Shown here one piece after another: positions 41,137-50,131 of a stretch of DNA of 64,000 nt; the first letter of the stretch is position 1, and each line of letters starts with the position of its first letter. Source of the stretch: Halorubrum sp. F4 (GTDB lineage: Archaea > Halobacteriota > Halobacteria > Halobacteriales > Haloferacaceae); contig NZ_JAPDFS010000001.1 of NCBI RefSeq assembly GCF_027257195.1, positions 433,049 through 497,048 on the forward strand, read 5' to 3'. The notes beneath the pieces are model-generated. The model was not told where the DNA came from, did no database searches, and was given only the letters and a program-made list of their open reading frames with translations. A program made the translations under genes and the position numbers.

Positions 41137-41538
41137 ATGGCCGTTAACGACGAGACTCTGATGGCGGAAGTCCGTGTTCTAACTGACTACGACGCGGGCC
41201 TCATCGCTGACGGCGACCTCCTTTCGCTTATCGAGATAGCCAAGTCGGAACTCGCCGCTGAGACCGGGGACGACAACCTCGACTTCTACGGCGGGAACCT
41301 CGACGCCGAACGGGCGCTCTTCTGGTTGACGTGCCTCTTTCTGAAGGCCAAGACCGGAGAGATTGACGCCCCGAACTTCTCGATTTCCGAACTGCAAGTC
41401 CGCCATCAGGCGATGGACGAGCAGGCCGGGTTCTGGTTGAACAGCCTCTCCCGGCGGCTCGACGCTCTACGTGGAACGGGCCTTATCGGCCACGTCCAAA
41501 TCGAGCGGGCTGACCGCACCTACCAATTCGATAACTGA
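41137..41538 (+). CDS. head-tail connector (adaptor) protein
   Basis: 133 residues, helical: AEVRVLTDYDAGLIADGDLL, ALFWLTCLFLKAKTGE and FWLNSLSRRLDAL. This resembles gp6/gp15-type adaptors that bind below the portal. The stop overlaps the ATG of the next gene by one base. Confidence 0.75.
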   Translation: MAVNDETLMAEVRVLTDYDAGLIADGDLLSLIEIAKSELAAETGDDNLDFYGGNLDAERALFWLTCLFLKAKTGEIDAPNFSISELQVRHQAMDEQAGFWLNSLSRRLDALRGTGLIGHVQIERADRTYQFDN

Positions 41539-41900
41539 TGATTCTCCCCGCCCAGCGCCGACAAGCCCGGCTCGCCATCCACAGGCTCGGGGCTTCCTGC
41601 ACGATTCAGGAACCCGGCGATGGCACCGTGAACGGCTACGGCAAGAAGGACGGGTCGGAATCGTGGTCGGGAGTGGCGACCGAGAAGGTCGTCCGCACCT
41701 ACACCCGGAGTTCTGCCCCCTCACAGGCCCGAGTCTCTGGGGGCCGCTACCGCACCGAGTCGCCGCTCCTCGTTTTCCGCGACGACACGGCGGTAGAAGA
41801 GGGCTTCCGCGTTTCGTTCCCCGACGGTCGGGTGTACGAAGTGGACGCCCTCACCCCGTATCCGTCTCACTTCGAGGCGACGACGACCGTGGTTGAATAA
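41538..41900 (+). CDS. head closure / head-tail joining protein
   Basis: 120 residues. Beta-rich, with ASCTIQEPGDGTVNGYGKKD, YRTESPLLVFRDDTAVEEGF and VSFPDGRVYEVDAL, in the style of HK97 gp7/SPP1 gp16-type stoppers. Position after the adaptor supports it. Confidence 0.7.
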   Translation: MILPAQRRQARLAIHRLGASCTIQEPGDGTVNGYGKKDGSESWSGVATEKVVRTYTRSSAPSQARVSGGRYRTESPLLVFRDDTAVEEGFRVSFPDGRVYEVDALTPYPSHFEATTTVVE

Positions 41901-41918
41901 CCCCTCTCCTCTCTCCTT

Positions 41919-44069
41919 ATGGGCAAGATAGGCTTCCAAATCAGCGTTGACGATAATGGTGTCCCCAAGGATATCAAGAAGTCGATAGAACGCGGTGTTC
42001 GGAAGGCCACTAAACGGCTTGCCAAGCGGATTCAAGAAGAGGCTGAGGCGGAGATTCGACGCAAGGAAGCGTCGGACTCCTACGGTATCTGGGAAGGCGA
42101 CCTCGTCGGCGGCTTCAAAACGGCCCGGAAGGGCGACTCTCTCCGGGTCTACAACGACGACGAGGCCGCTGGCCCGATGGAATACGGCGTTGACCCCGGC
42201 GCGTTCGGCGCTCGGGGGCCGCCGATTCGGAACCTCCTGCCGTGGGTTCGAGAACACTTCCCGACCGATTCATCCTTCGACCCGTGGGGGATTGGTGGCG
42301 GGGAGAACTTCGACACCGACCGGCTCTGGTCACCCGAGCGCGACGGGAGCGACACGGGGGCCACCAGCGGCTCCAGACAGCGATTCACACTCCCCGAGGG
42401 TAATCGTACCCAGACGAGTGAGGACGCTGTCTCGGCACAATCTGGGGCCTCTGGTGGCACCACGCGGCGAGGTGTCGAGGATATCAAACCCGGCGACTCC
42501 TACTACGCCCGACAAGGGCGCTTGTGGGAGTACGGCGAGGTTGACTCCCTCCGCGACGGCGGCTTCGAGGACACACTCGGACGGCGGTTCGCGGACGCCG
42601 AGTTCGTTGAGTACGCCCCGGACGACCTCGACCCCGACGACCCCGACCTCTCTGGGTTGACGAAGGGCGATACCCTCCGGTGGGAGTTCGACGGAGACGC
42701 CTACGAGGGCGTTGTCACCGACCCTAACCCGGACGACACCTACACCGAAGTCCAATACGACGGGCTTCCGCACTTTATTCAGCGGGAACTTGTCACCGAC
42801 TTCGACGCCGCGACCCTCCCGAGTTGGGTTCCCGGCTCGTGGTTCCAGATTCCCGACGACGAGCCGTGGGATTTGGACTTGGTCTACTACGGCCAAGAAG
42901 TGGCCTTGTGGGACGTAAACAACGCGGAGTACCTGAAGGCCTACGTTCGGGACTTCAATCCCCAGAACATCGAGGTCGATTTTGCTGATTACAGCGGCGG
43001 CACTCGGGTTCACCTCGACAACCGACGCGAGTACCGACTCGTCGCCGGGCAACGCTGGGGTGACCTGACACGGGCCGAGCAGATGCAGACGCTCGAAGAC
43101 TACTGGGACGCCCAGATTACGTCTCGGGCTACGCTCGACGCGGCCCGGCTCGACTTCGTGAAAGACCACTTGTTCGGGACGCTGTTCCCCCGATTCAAGA
43201 ACACGGTCGCCCTGAAACGGACGCTCCATATGCTGAACAAGGTCGAACCGGCGACCCAGCCGAGCGGCCCCGCGTTCCGTATGGGGGCTATCAGTCCCCG
43301 GAACAACGGCATCTGGAACTTCAACGTCCTCAAGAAGCAGGATTACGACGACGAGAACGACCGTCGCCGGAAAATCCTGAAACAGCAGAGCCGGGACACG
43401 CAGGAGAACTTGGATAAGTACCTGCTCGGCCCCTACGAGGACACCATCAACCACGAGTTCTCCCACGCGGTCGTCCACGCTCACCGCTACGAGATGGGCG
43501 CGGACTCACAGGGACTTCCCCAGAAGACCCACGCGGGTATCACGGAGGTTCGATGGGCCGACGACGGCACGGAACTGGAGAACGGCCCGGTCAGCCACGC
43601 GAAGCATATGATGTTCCGCAAGGCCGACGAGAACGGGCCTGCTCTCGGGTTCACGCGCTGGAACCAGTATTCGTACAACAACGCCCTCGGCCTGCTACTT
43701 CCCGGTATGGACGACCCCGGCTGGGAGTCTGATGAAGCAGGAACGCTCGACCGTCTGGTTGAAACCGTTAACCGGGCGTGGTGGAAGCAGTCTATCTGGG
43801 GACAGGACGAATACTGGAACAACGGCAACAAGCCCAGCGAGCGCCACTTACGGTTCCTCGAACGGGACTACTCAGCGTACTACTCCCACGAGACCATCGC
43901 TACGTTCTCCCAGATGATGATGGCCGAAGACCCGACGGACTACGACTACCTCAACCGGCTCGAAGTCCTCGATGAACACTATCCGTGGCTCCTCGAAGAG
44001 TGGCTTAAGCATTTTGAGCCGCAAGGGGACGTAGCGGACAAACTCGAAGAACTCGGGTACGACGTATGA
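41919..44069 (+). CDS. gp10-like neck/tail protein fused to a zinc-metallopeptidase domain
   Basis: 716 residues, far larger than the usual 120-200. Residues 1-120 look like an HK97 gp10-type protein (RKATKRLAKRIQEEAEAEIR, YNDDEAAGPMEYGVDPGAFG). Residues about 180-370 contain repeats resembling SH3-like barrels (GDTLRWEFDGDAYEGVVTD). The C-terminal part has NHEFSHAVVHAHRYE (HExxH near residue 512) and YYSHETIATFSQM (candidate third ligand Glu near 657), as in toxin-like or phage-associated metallopeptidases. The leader before its ATG is CCCCTCTCCTCTCTCCTT. Fusion and activity are inferred. Confidence 0.75.
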   Translation: MGKIGFQISVDDNGVPKDIKKSIERGVRKATKRLAKRIQEEAEAEIRRKEASDSYGIWEGDLVGGFKTARKGDSLRVYNDDEAAGPMEYGVDPGAFGARGPPIRNLLPWVREHFPTDSSFDPWGIGGGENFDTDRLWSPERDGSDTGATSGSRQRFTLPEGNRTQTSEDAVSAQSGASGGTTRRGVEDIKPGDSYYARQGRLWEYGEVDSLRDGGFEDTLGRRFADAEFVEYAPDDLDPDDPDLSGLTKGDTLRWEFDGDAYEGVVTDPNPDDTYTEVQYDGLPHFIQRELVTDFDAATLPSWVPGSWFQIPDDEPWDLDLVYYGQEVALWDVNNAEYLKAYVRDFNPQNIEVDFADYSGGTRVHLDNRREYRLVAGQRWGDLTRAEQMQTLEDYWDAQITSRATLDAARLDFVKDHLFGTLFPRFKNTVALKRTLHMLNKVEPATQPSGPAFRMGAISPRNNGIWNFNVLKKQDYDDENDRRRKILKQQSRDTQENLDKYLLGPYEDTINHEFSHAVVHAHRYEMGADSQGLPQKTHAGITEVRWADDGTELENGPVSHAKHMMFRKADENGPALGFTRWNQYSYNNALGLLLPGMDDPGWESDEAGTLDRLVETVNRAWWKQSIWGQDEYWNNGNKPSERHLRFLERDYSAYYSHETIATFSQMMMAEDPTDYDYLNRLEVLDEHYPWLLEEWLKHFEPQGDVADKLEELGYDV

Positions 44070-44377
44070 CGTGGAAACTCTACCTCTACGACGAAGCCGG
44101 TGACACCATCGGGACGGCGAATCACTTTGAGTCGTCGTTCTCGGTGGATATGGATGCCCCCAGAGCGGAGGCCCTTCGTGATGCTCTCGCGGAGCGCCCC
44201 GAACTGGAGGGCAACGTCGGCCCGGTTGGCGGCTGGGAGTCCGAAGACGGCCTCGCCTACCCCGTCTGGGGTGAGGAGGCCGCCGATATCGAAGACCCGG
44301 AAGTGGCCCTCGACAGGGTCGGCTCCGAGGTCGTCTCGGCGGGTCTTGCGGACTCCTACGAACTGATTGACGAGTAA
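44066..44377 (+). CDS. hypothetical protein in tail region
   Basis: 103 residues, MTWKLYLYDEAGDTIGTANH, acidic, with SFSVDMDAPRAEALRDALAE. Overlaps the gene before by 4 nt. Its size and position are compatible with an immunity or partner protein of the fused metallopeptidase, but nothing in the sequence shows this. Function unknown. Confidence 0.65.
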   Translation: MTWKLYLYDEAGDTIGTANHFESSFSVDMDAPRAEALRDALAERPELEGNVGPVGGWESEDGLAYPVWGEEAADIEDPEVALDRVGSEVVSAGLADSYELIDE

Positions 44378-44397
44378 CCCCCCTTCCCCGTTTCTCG

Positions 44398-44580
44398 ATG
44401 AGTGTTGACCTCGACAAGTGGCATCCAACCCACGTCTATCTCGCGTTCTGGTTACAGGACAAAATCAAGCGAGAGGGACTGGAGGGGATTCACTATATGG
44501 AACACGCCCAGCGGTGGGCGGAACGCAATGCCGACGACGAGACGGCGGATTCTATCTCTAAAGAACTCAGACGACTGTGA
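44398..44580 (+). CDS. small helical protein (60 residues)
   Basis: MSVDLDKWHPTHVYLAFWLQ, then a helix with MEHAQRWAERNADDETADSI. The stop overlaps the GTG start of the next gene (GTGA). Function unknown. Confidence 0.65.
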   Translation: MSVDLDKWHPTHVYLAFWLQDKIKREGLEGIHYMEHAQRWAERNADDETADSISKELRRL

Positions 44581-45089
44581 ACGAACAAGAGGCCATCCAG
44601 CAATTCTTGGCCGCCCTCGACTCGGCGCTTCCCGCCGAAGTGGGCGTCCGTACTGCTGGTGGCGACGGCGACGCGAAGCCGCCTTATGTGGTTGTCCGCT
44701 GGCGCTCTGAACGTCTCCCTGACGAAAACGGCGCGAACCCGTTTGCTGATTTCACCCGCGACTCCCAGACCGGCACCGCGACCGGACGGGAGTTCCACCA
44801 GTATTTCGAGTTCACCGCCGATTGCGTTGTCCGCGTCTACGACGAGGGCGACCGAGATGTGTACCTCGACCAGATAGACGACGCCTTCCTGCCGTATGAG
44901 TACGACAGTTCGGCTTTCCACGACGACACCGCCGAGTGGCGGGTCGGTGGGAGCGAGCCGCGCTCGAACCCCGTGGTCGAGCCGGACTGGTACGAGGGCG
45001 GGAAGGTGGTTCGGTTCAAGTACGTCAAGCGGGTGACGCAGGCGGCGGACGCGCTGGGGACTACCCAGCGCAACATCGACGCGGAGTAG
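44577..45089 (+). CDS. tail terminator/completion-type protein, GTG start
   Basis: 170 residues from a GTG at 44577. EQEAIQQFLAALDSALPAEV, KPPYVVVRWRSERLP and REFHQYFEFTADCVVRVYDE followed by RDVYLDQIDDAFLPYEYD follow the alpha/beta plan of phage tail-terminator proteins (gpU-like). It lies just before the sheath gene, where such a gene is expected. Confidence 0.7.
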   Translation: MNEQEAIQQFLAALDSALPAEVGVRTAGGDGDAKPPYVVVRWRSERLPDENGANPFADFTRDSQTGTATGREFHQYFEFTADCVVRVYDEGDRDVYLDQIDDAFLPYEYDSSAFHDDTAEWRVGGSEPRSNPVVEPDWYEGGKVVRFKYVKRVTQAADALGTTQRNIDAE

Positions 45090-45142
45090 CCCCCTTCTGG
45101 GCGCTCTGCTCCCCTCTCAAATAGACTTCTCTCTACTCTACA

Positions 45143-46411
45143 ATGGTTCAGATTGGCAATTCTACCCTGCCCGGAGTCTCGACTTCGGTGGAATCGGCTA
45201 CCAGCGCGGGTATCAACGTTGGTGCTTCCGCCCAGATTAGTCTGGTCGGGCAGGCAGACCTGACGAGCGGTACTGCTTCGGTCAACACGGTGTATGCGGT
45301 GCGGACGCCCGTGAAGGCCCGCGAACTTTTCGGCTCCGGCTCCCCGCTGGCTGACAACTGCGTGGACGCGCTCACCGAGGGCGCGTACCCCGTCTACGCT
45401 GTCGCCGCTGAGGGCACGGAGGTCGTTGACGAGGATGTTGGTTCGGAGACCGGCACCCTCACCAACACCCCGGTCTCGGAGGACGCCGACGAGGTGACCT
45501 TCGAGGTTGACGGCTCGGCACAGGAGACCGTCGTGGTCTTCTCCGACCCGTCCTCGGTCTCGCTGGACGCGGGACAGACCGCGTACAACCCCGTTACCGG
45601 GGACTACGCACACGACGTGGCCCCGACCAGCGGGAACGCGACGTACTCCCACTACGACTACACCTCGGCAATCTCGACGGTCGAGGAGGAGCGGTCGGAG
45701 GTCATCGACTTCATCGGCGTGCTGTCGGAGGGCGTCGCTGACGAGGCCCACGACGCGACTCTGCGGATGGAGCAGAGTGGCTACTTCGCGGTCGCGGTCG
45801 CTGGTGCGGCCACTCACATCCCCGACCCGAGCGCCTACGACAACCCCCACGACTCCTCGCGCATCCAGTTGCTCTACCCGAGCCGGAACACGGAGGGGCA
45901 GTCCATCATCGGGGCCTACCTCGGCCTTCGGGCCGCGCTGGGCATCAACAACAGCCCGATGTTCAAGCGGCTCTCGACGCAGAACGCGCTCTCGGAGACG
46001 CTGGCGAAGGACGAGCAGGAGTCGCTTATCCTGAAGAAAGTTGTTCCCGTTGCAAACGACTCTCGTGGCGCTCGCATCGTTGAAGACCTGACCTGCGTGG
46101 CGGACGACAATATGGACGAAGACGCGATGCGGCAGGTGCTTCACCGGCTCATCGTGGACTACGTGACGGAGATTACCAACGAGGTCTCCGAGAAGTTCAT
46201 CGGTGAACTACACACGCAGGCGGCCCGGAACGCTCTTCGCTCTTCGATTGTCTCCCGTCTCGGCGGTCTGATGGATATGAACGCCATCACCGCCTTCGTC
46301 GTCACCGTCCAGCCGGTGGACGCGATGACGGCGTCCGTGGACGTGGGCGTGGACACCATCGACCCGCTCCGCAACATCAACGCGACGGTCACGGCTGGGG
46401 CAGTCGCTTAA
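45143..46411 (+). CDS. tail sheath protein
   Basis: 422 residues. The N-terminal STLPGVSTSVES and INVGASAQISLVG, central ILYPSRNTEGQSIIGAYLGL-type segments and the C-terminal RQVLHRLIVDYVTEITNEVS and FVVTVQPVDAMTASVDVGV are characteristic of contractile-tail sheaths. This shows the virus is a myovirus. The leader ends TCTCTCTACTCTACA just before the ATG. Confidence 0.92.
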   Translation: MVQIGNSTLPGVSTSVESATSAGINVGASAQISLVGQADLTSGTASVNTVYAVRTPVKARELFGSGSPLADNCVDALTEGAYPVYAVAAEGTEVVDEDVGSETGTLTNTPVSEDADEVTFEVDGSAQETVVVFSDPSSVSLDAGQTAYNPVTGDYAHDVAPTSGNATYSHYDYTSAISTVEEERSEVIDFIGVLSEGVADEAHDATLRMEQSGYFAVAVAGAATHIPDPSAYDNPHDSSRIQLLYPSRNTEGQSIIGAYLGLRAALGINNSPMFKRLSTQNALSETLAKDEQESLILKKVVPVANDSRGARIVEDLTCVADDNMDEDAMRQVLHRLIVDYVTEITNEVSEKFIGELHTQAARNALRSSIVSRLGGLMDMNAITAFVVTVQPVDAMTASVDVGVDTIDPLRNINATVTAGAVA

Positions 46412-46460
46412 GCCCCCTTCTGCGGCTCTCGCTCGCTGACTACTCTCTCACTCTCTTAAA

Positions 46461-46913
46461 ATGGTTTCTCGCAAGGAAAGCGCCGCCGACATTACCGTGT
46501 CGGTTGGCGAGGACTTCCCCGAAGTCGTTGTTGAATCGCTGTCCGTCACGAAGAACGTCGATATCGAGACTATCTATGGGTCGGGTCAGACCCTCCCCGA
46601 TGGCTACGCCATCAATCAGGTCTCGTATGAAGGCTCTATGTCCTGCAAGGGCAACCGGCAGGACTTGGACGCCGCCTTCTTCGATGAAAACGGTATCCCG
46701 CGTGTTCTCGGCTCTATCACTATCACCCACCTCGACGGTGGGGAGACGGCCTTCTACGATATCCTCGTGACGAGCGAGGGCTACGAGGTCAACTCCGGTG
46801 AGACGGTTGAGACCTCCTACGAGTTCATCGCTATGAGCAAGTCCATCGGTGGTGAGAAGGACACCGACCCGACGGACGTTGCCGAGGACGGGGATACGGA
46901 AGCCTCGGCCTGA
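46461..46913 (+). CDS. tail tube protein
   Basis: 150 residues, mostly beta: ITVSVGEDFPEVVVESLSVT, QVSYEGSMSCKGNRQD and ITITHLDGGETAFYDILV. Size, beta fold and place after the sheath match a tail tube protomer. The leader is TACTCTCTCACTCTCTTAAA. Confidence 0.85.
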   Translation: MVSRKESAADITVSVGEDFPEVVVESLSVTKNVDIETIYGSGQTLPDGYAINQVSYEGSMSCKGNRQDLDAAFFDENGIPRVLGSITITHLDGGETAFYDILVTSEGYEVNSGETVETSYEFIAMSKSIGGEKDTDPTDVAEDGDTEASA

Positions 46914-46953
46914 ATCGACCCCAGAACACCCCTTCTAATTTACAAGACTACCT

Positions 46954-47457
46954 ATGAGCGAATCTGACAAGCCCGTTAGCAAGTTGTTCGAGATGTGCGT
47001 TCGCGGTGACTCCTACCGCGAAGACTACGACTTCGAGATGTTCGGTGAGGACGTTACTGCTGTTCTCCGCCCGATGAAGGACGAGGAGTTCCTGCCGATT
47101 GCGGCGTTCCTGAAGGCCCACCTCGATATGGACGAGGAAGAGGCCATCGACGCCGTCGAGGCCGCCAAGGAGGAGGCCGAAGAGGCCGGTGAAGACTCCA
47201 TCGACATTTCCCAGATGGACGCCGAGTTCGTCGTCGCTATGCAGAAGGCGGCGGTGAACGCTCTCGTCGGTTCCTACGACGGGGACGGCGACTTCATCGA
47301 ACACGACCGCGACGAGGCCGAGAAGATGGTCTCGATGATGGTCGGTGGCTACTCGGTCGAACTCGGCGGGAAGGCGCTCGAAATTGCGGGTGATGTGCGC
47401 GACGCGACCAAGTTTCGTGGAAGCCGGGGCGGCCAGCGGCGTCGTGGCGCTGAGTAG
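46954..47457 (+). CDS. tail assembly chaperone, first frame
   Basis: 167 residues. An N-terminal alpha/beta part (YDFEMFGEDVTAVLRPMKDE) is followed by acidic helices (EAIDAVEAAKEEAEEAGEDS) and a basic end. It lies between tube and tape measure, the standard place for lambda G-like chaperones. The next gene overlaps it in the +1 frame. Confidence 0.8.
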   Translation: MSESDKPVSKLFEMCVRGDSYREDYDFEMFGEDVTAVLRPMKDEEFLPIAAFLKAHLDMDEEEAIDAVEAAKEEAEEAGEDSIDISQMDAEFVVAMQKAAVNALVGSYDGDGDFIEHDRDEAEKMVSMMVGGYSVELGGKALEIAGDVRDATKFRGSRGGQRRRGAE

Positions 47458-47671
47458 CGAACTCGGCATCCCACTCGCTCGAACACAGGCCGACCTGACC
47501 CCCTTCCAGCGGATGGTTCTCCTGAAAGAAATGGAGCGCCAGCACTCGGAAGCGCAGGAGCAGGAAGGCGCTGGGCAGGTCAACACCGGCCCGGTGAATC
47601 AGATGAAGGCTCCGCACGGCGGCGGTCGCGGTGAAACGGTAGTCTACACGAACGAACACAAAGACGACTGA
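47417..47671 (+). CDS. tail assembly chaperone, second frame
   Basis: 84 residues from a GTG at 47417 (another GTG at 47444); the frame itself is open from 47345. ELGIPLARTQADLTPFQRMV and LLKEMERQHSEAQEQEGAG are typical of the C-terminal part of a G-T fusion chaperone, just before the tape measure. It overlaps the first frame by 41 nt in the +1 frame, so it may be made by programmed +1 frameshift or by separate initiation; the sequence does not decide. Confidence 0.65.
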   Translation: MEAGAASGVVALSSELGIPLARTQADLTPFQRMVLLKEMERQHSEAQEQEGAGQVNTGPVNQMKAPHGGGRGETVVYTNEHKDD

Positions 47672-47680
47672 CAGTTCTAA

Positions 47681-49648
47681 ATGGCAAGTTCAGACCCGGT
47701 AGAGGTTGCTGTCGAGATTCTTGACCAATTCTCTGACGACCTCAAGAAACTCGAAAAGCAACTCGACCGAATTGACGGAAAGCGGCTGTCGGTCAAACTC
47801 GACATTGACGACGACGGAGATATCGAGAAGACGAAGGCGCTCCTCGAAGCCCTCGAAGAGAACCTAAAAACCGTCCTCGATATCGAGGTCAGCGGCGAAA
47901 AGGAAGCGGCGGCCATCAAGAAGGCCCTCGCCAAGAACGAGACCGCGACCATCACGTACCTCACCAAAGGGGGCGACGCTCCCGGCGGTGGCGGTGGTGG
48001 CGGTGGTGGGGGCGGCGACGAAGGCGGCGGGGGTTCCCGCCGACGTGGAGGCCGAATCGAAGTCACCCGAGCCGTCAACGACCTAATCGACGGTCAACTC
48101 AAGCGGCTCTCCCTTAGCGGCGACCCCTCGTGGTACGACGACTTCACGATTGGGCGGGAAGGCCACATCTTCGGCGGTGACGGTCGGCCCCTCGACCTGA
48201 CGACGCCCGAGACCGAGTTTATGCGGCGCATCCAGCGTGGGACGAACGTGGCGACCGGCACCGGGCCTGACGTTCCCCACGGCCCGATGCCCGACCGGCC
48301 CGGCCTGACGCGCTCACAACTCGATAAGAGTATGAAGTGGTCTCGCCGCCGGAATATGGTCGGCAACCTCGGTCGGAACGTCGGTCGGCGTGCCCGCCGG
48401 TTCGGGTGGGCGGCCAAGCGCGAGGGCAAGTTCTTCGGCGGTCTCGCCAAGGACGGCCTCGGTAAGATTCCTGAAATGGATATGGTCGGGGGCATCGGTC
48501 AGAAGTTGGCCGCAATGCGCCCGACGATGTACCGCTGGATGAACCTCATTGCGCTCATCATCCCGATGGTGATTGCCCTCGCCGGGGCGGCTCTCGGCGC
48601 GGCGGCGGCCATCGGTGGTCTCGCGGTTGCCGGAGCCGGTCTCATCGGCGTCGGCCTGCTCGGGTACGGCGACTCTCTTGAGGAGTCGATGAAGAACCTC
48701 GGCATCCGCGCCAAGCAACTCAAGGAAGACCTCTATGGGGTCTTCCAGCCGGTTGCTCAGTCCTTCAATCCGATTACCGAGCGATTCCTTGACCACATCC
48801 CGACGGCGCTTGGCCCCATCGCGGACTCGATGAAGGGCCTGACCGCGTTCGAGGACACCATCTTCCGCTCCCTCTACGGCGCGGCGAACTGGGTCTCCGA
48901 ACTGGTTGACGCCATCGTGGAACTTCAGGAACCCATCGAACGGGTTACTCTGCTCGTGGGCGGCGCTCTTGGAGACGCCTTTATCGACCTCTTCCGGTGG
49001 TCTATCAAGGAGGTTGACGATAACTGGGGCGCGTTCAGCGACCTGACGACAATCTTCATCGACCTCATCGTTGTCCTCTACAACGTCTCGAAGGCGGCCT
49101 CGTTCATCATCACGGTGTTCAGGCCGGTCTTCGACCTCTTCGCGTGGTTCAGCGGGTTCCTGAACAACGAGTTCATCCTCGGCCTGCTCCGGCTGATTGC
49201 GACATACTACCTGCTCCGTGTGGCTATCGTGGCCGCCGGGCGGGCGTGGACGTGGTTCATCGGCCTCCAGTTCGTCTCGTGGGCGAAGGCGCTCATCGCG
49301 GGCGTGTTCGCGTCCATCAAGGCAATCTGGGCGTGGGTCACCGCTGTCAACGGCGCGAAGTTGGCGTGGCGTGCCTTCCTCGCCTCGACGGGGCTGGGCC
49401 TGCTCCTTGTGGGCGGCTCCCTCCTCGCTGAAGGCGCGGTTCGGGGCATCAGTAATGTCGGCTCGACCGGCTCGGCTCCCTCTGTCGGCGGCGGCAGTCC
49501 CTACGGTATGGGGGCTGGCGGCGGTGGAGGCGGAACGCAAATCAACATCTACGGGAACGTCGGCAACTCCGAGTACCAGAAACTCGCAGACGAGTTCCCG
49601 TCGCTCTACCGCGAGGAGAAAATCGTGGACGAGGAGACCCAGAAGTAA
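47681..49648 (+). CDS. tail tape measure protein
   Basis: 655 residues. An N-terminal coiled coil (SDDLKKLEKQLDRIDGKRLS), a glycine-run hinge near residues 103-123, a hydrophobic segment near 285-330 (LIALIIPMVIALAGAALGAA), a second hydrophobic region near 490-590 and a glycine-rich end. The order is typical of tape measures, which set tail length and help DNA passage. It is on the short side for a myovirus. Confidence 0.88.
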   Translation: MASSDPVEVAVEILDQFSDDLKKLEKQLDRIDGKRLSVKLDIDDDGDIEKTKALLEALEENLKTVLDIEVSGEKEAAAIKKALAKNETATITYLTKGGDAPGGGGGGGGGGGDEGGGGSRRRGGRIEVTRAVNDLIDGQLKRLSLSGDPSWYDDFTIGREGHIFGGDGRPLDLTTPETEFMRRIQRGTNVATGTGPDVPHGPMPDRPGLTRSQLDKSMKWSRRRNMVGNLGRNVGRRARRFGWAAKREGKFFGGLAKDGLGKIPEMDMVGGIGQKLAAMRPTMYRWMNLIALIIPMVIALAGAALGAAAAIGGLAVAGAGLIGVGLLGYGDSLEESMKNLGIRAKQLKEDLYGVFQPVAQSFNPITERFLDHIPTALGPIADSMKGLTAFEDTIFRSLYGAANWVSELVDAIVELQEPIERVTLLVGGALGDAFIDLFRWSIKEVDDNWGAFSDLTTIFIDLIVVLYNVSKAASFIITVFRPVFDLFAWFSGFLNNEFILGLLRLIATYYLLRVAIVAAGRAWTWFIGLQFVSWAKALIAGVFASIKAIWAWVTAVNGAKLAWRAFLASTGLGLLLVGGSLLAEGAVRGISNVGSTGSAPSVGGGSPYGMGAGGGGGGTQINIYGNVGNSEYQKLADEFPSLYREEKIVDEETQK

Positions 49649-50131
49649 ATGTACGTCAATCCGTATTCGTTTGGGAGCGGTGGCGGCGGCGGCAGGCCGG
49701 TTTCAAACGGACAAGACACCTTCTTCGTTTACGGCTCTGGTGTCACGTTCGCGCCGACCTACGTTCCGACGCGAATCTCGGTGTCGAAAGAACGCAACCT
49801 CAACCGGGAGGATAACTTCTGTGGCACCGAGGACGTGTCCGACCTCGGCTCGAAGAACCGGGAGGTACACATCTCTGGGTTGGTTCGAGAGTCGGAACTC
49901 GATTCGTTCGGAAACCTCCTCGATACTAACTTCCCGATGCGCGTTATCGCGCCGGGGTGGAGCGGTGAGATTCGTGTTATGGACGGGGATTTTGAAGGCC
50001 CACGGGCGTTCGACCCCCAGAACCGCGAATCTCTCTACAAGTATAGCCTGAACGTCCTCTCGACGGGCGCTAATGAAGCGCAGAAGCCCGATAACGAGGA
50101 TGGAGTTATCAGCGACGGACACGACCACTAA
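49649..50131 (+). CDS. baseplate/tail protein (hub-associated)
   Basis: 160 residues. A glycine-rich start is followed by GVTFAPTYVPTRISVSKERN, REVHISGLVRESELDSFGNL and GEIRVMDGDFEGPRAFD, a pattern seen in proteins between tape measure and hub (gp53- or LysM-type baseplate proteins). No LysM repeat is clear. Starts directly after the tape measure stop. Confidence 0.65.
   Translation: MYVNPYSFGSGGGGGRPVSNGQDTFFVYGSGVTFAPTYVPTRISVSKERNLNREDNFCGTEDVSDLGSKNREVHISGLVRESELDSFGNLLDTNFPMRVIAPGWSGEIRVMDGDFEGPRAFDPQNRESLYKYSLNVLSTGANEAQKPDNEDGVISDGHDH

Noticed and set aside
42330-43484. 384-codon minus-strand frame inside the gp10-like fusion gene
   Set aside because: Antisense of a coherent structural gene with an HExxH motif.
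47985-48055. Glycine codon run in the tape measure as a tandem repeat or frameshift site
   Set aside because: It reads in frame as a Gly hinge with downstream sequence continuing normally.
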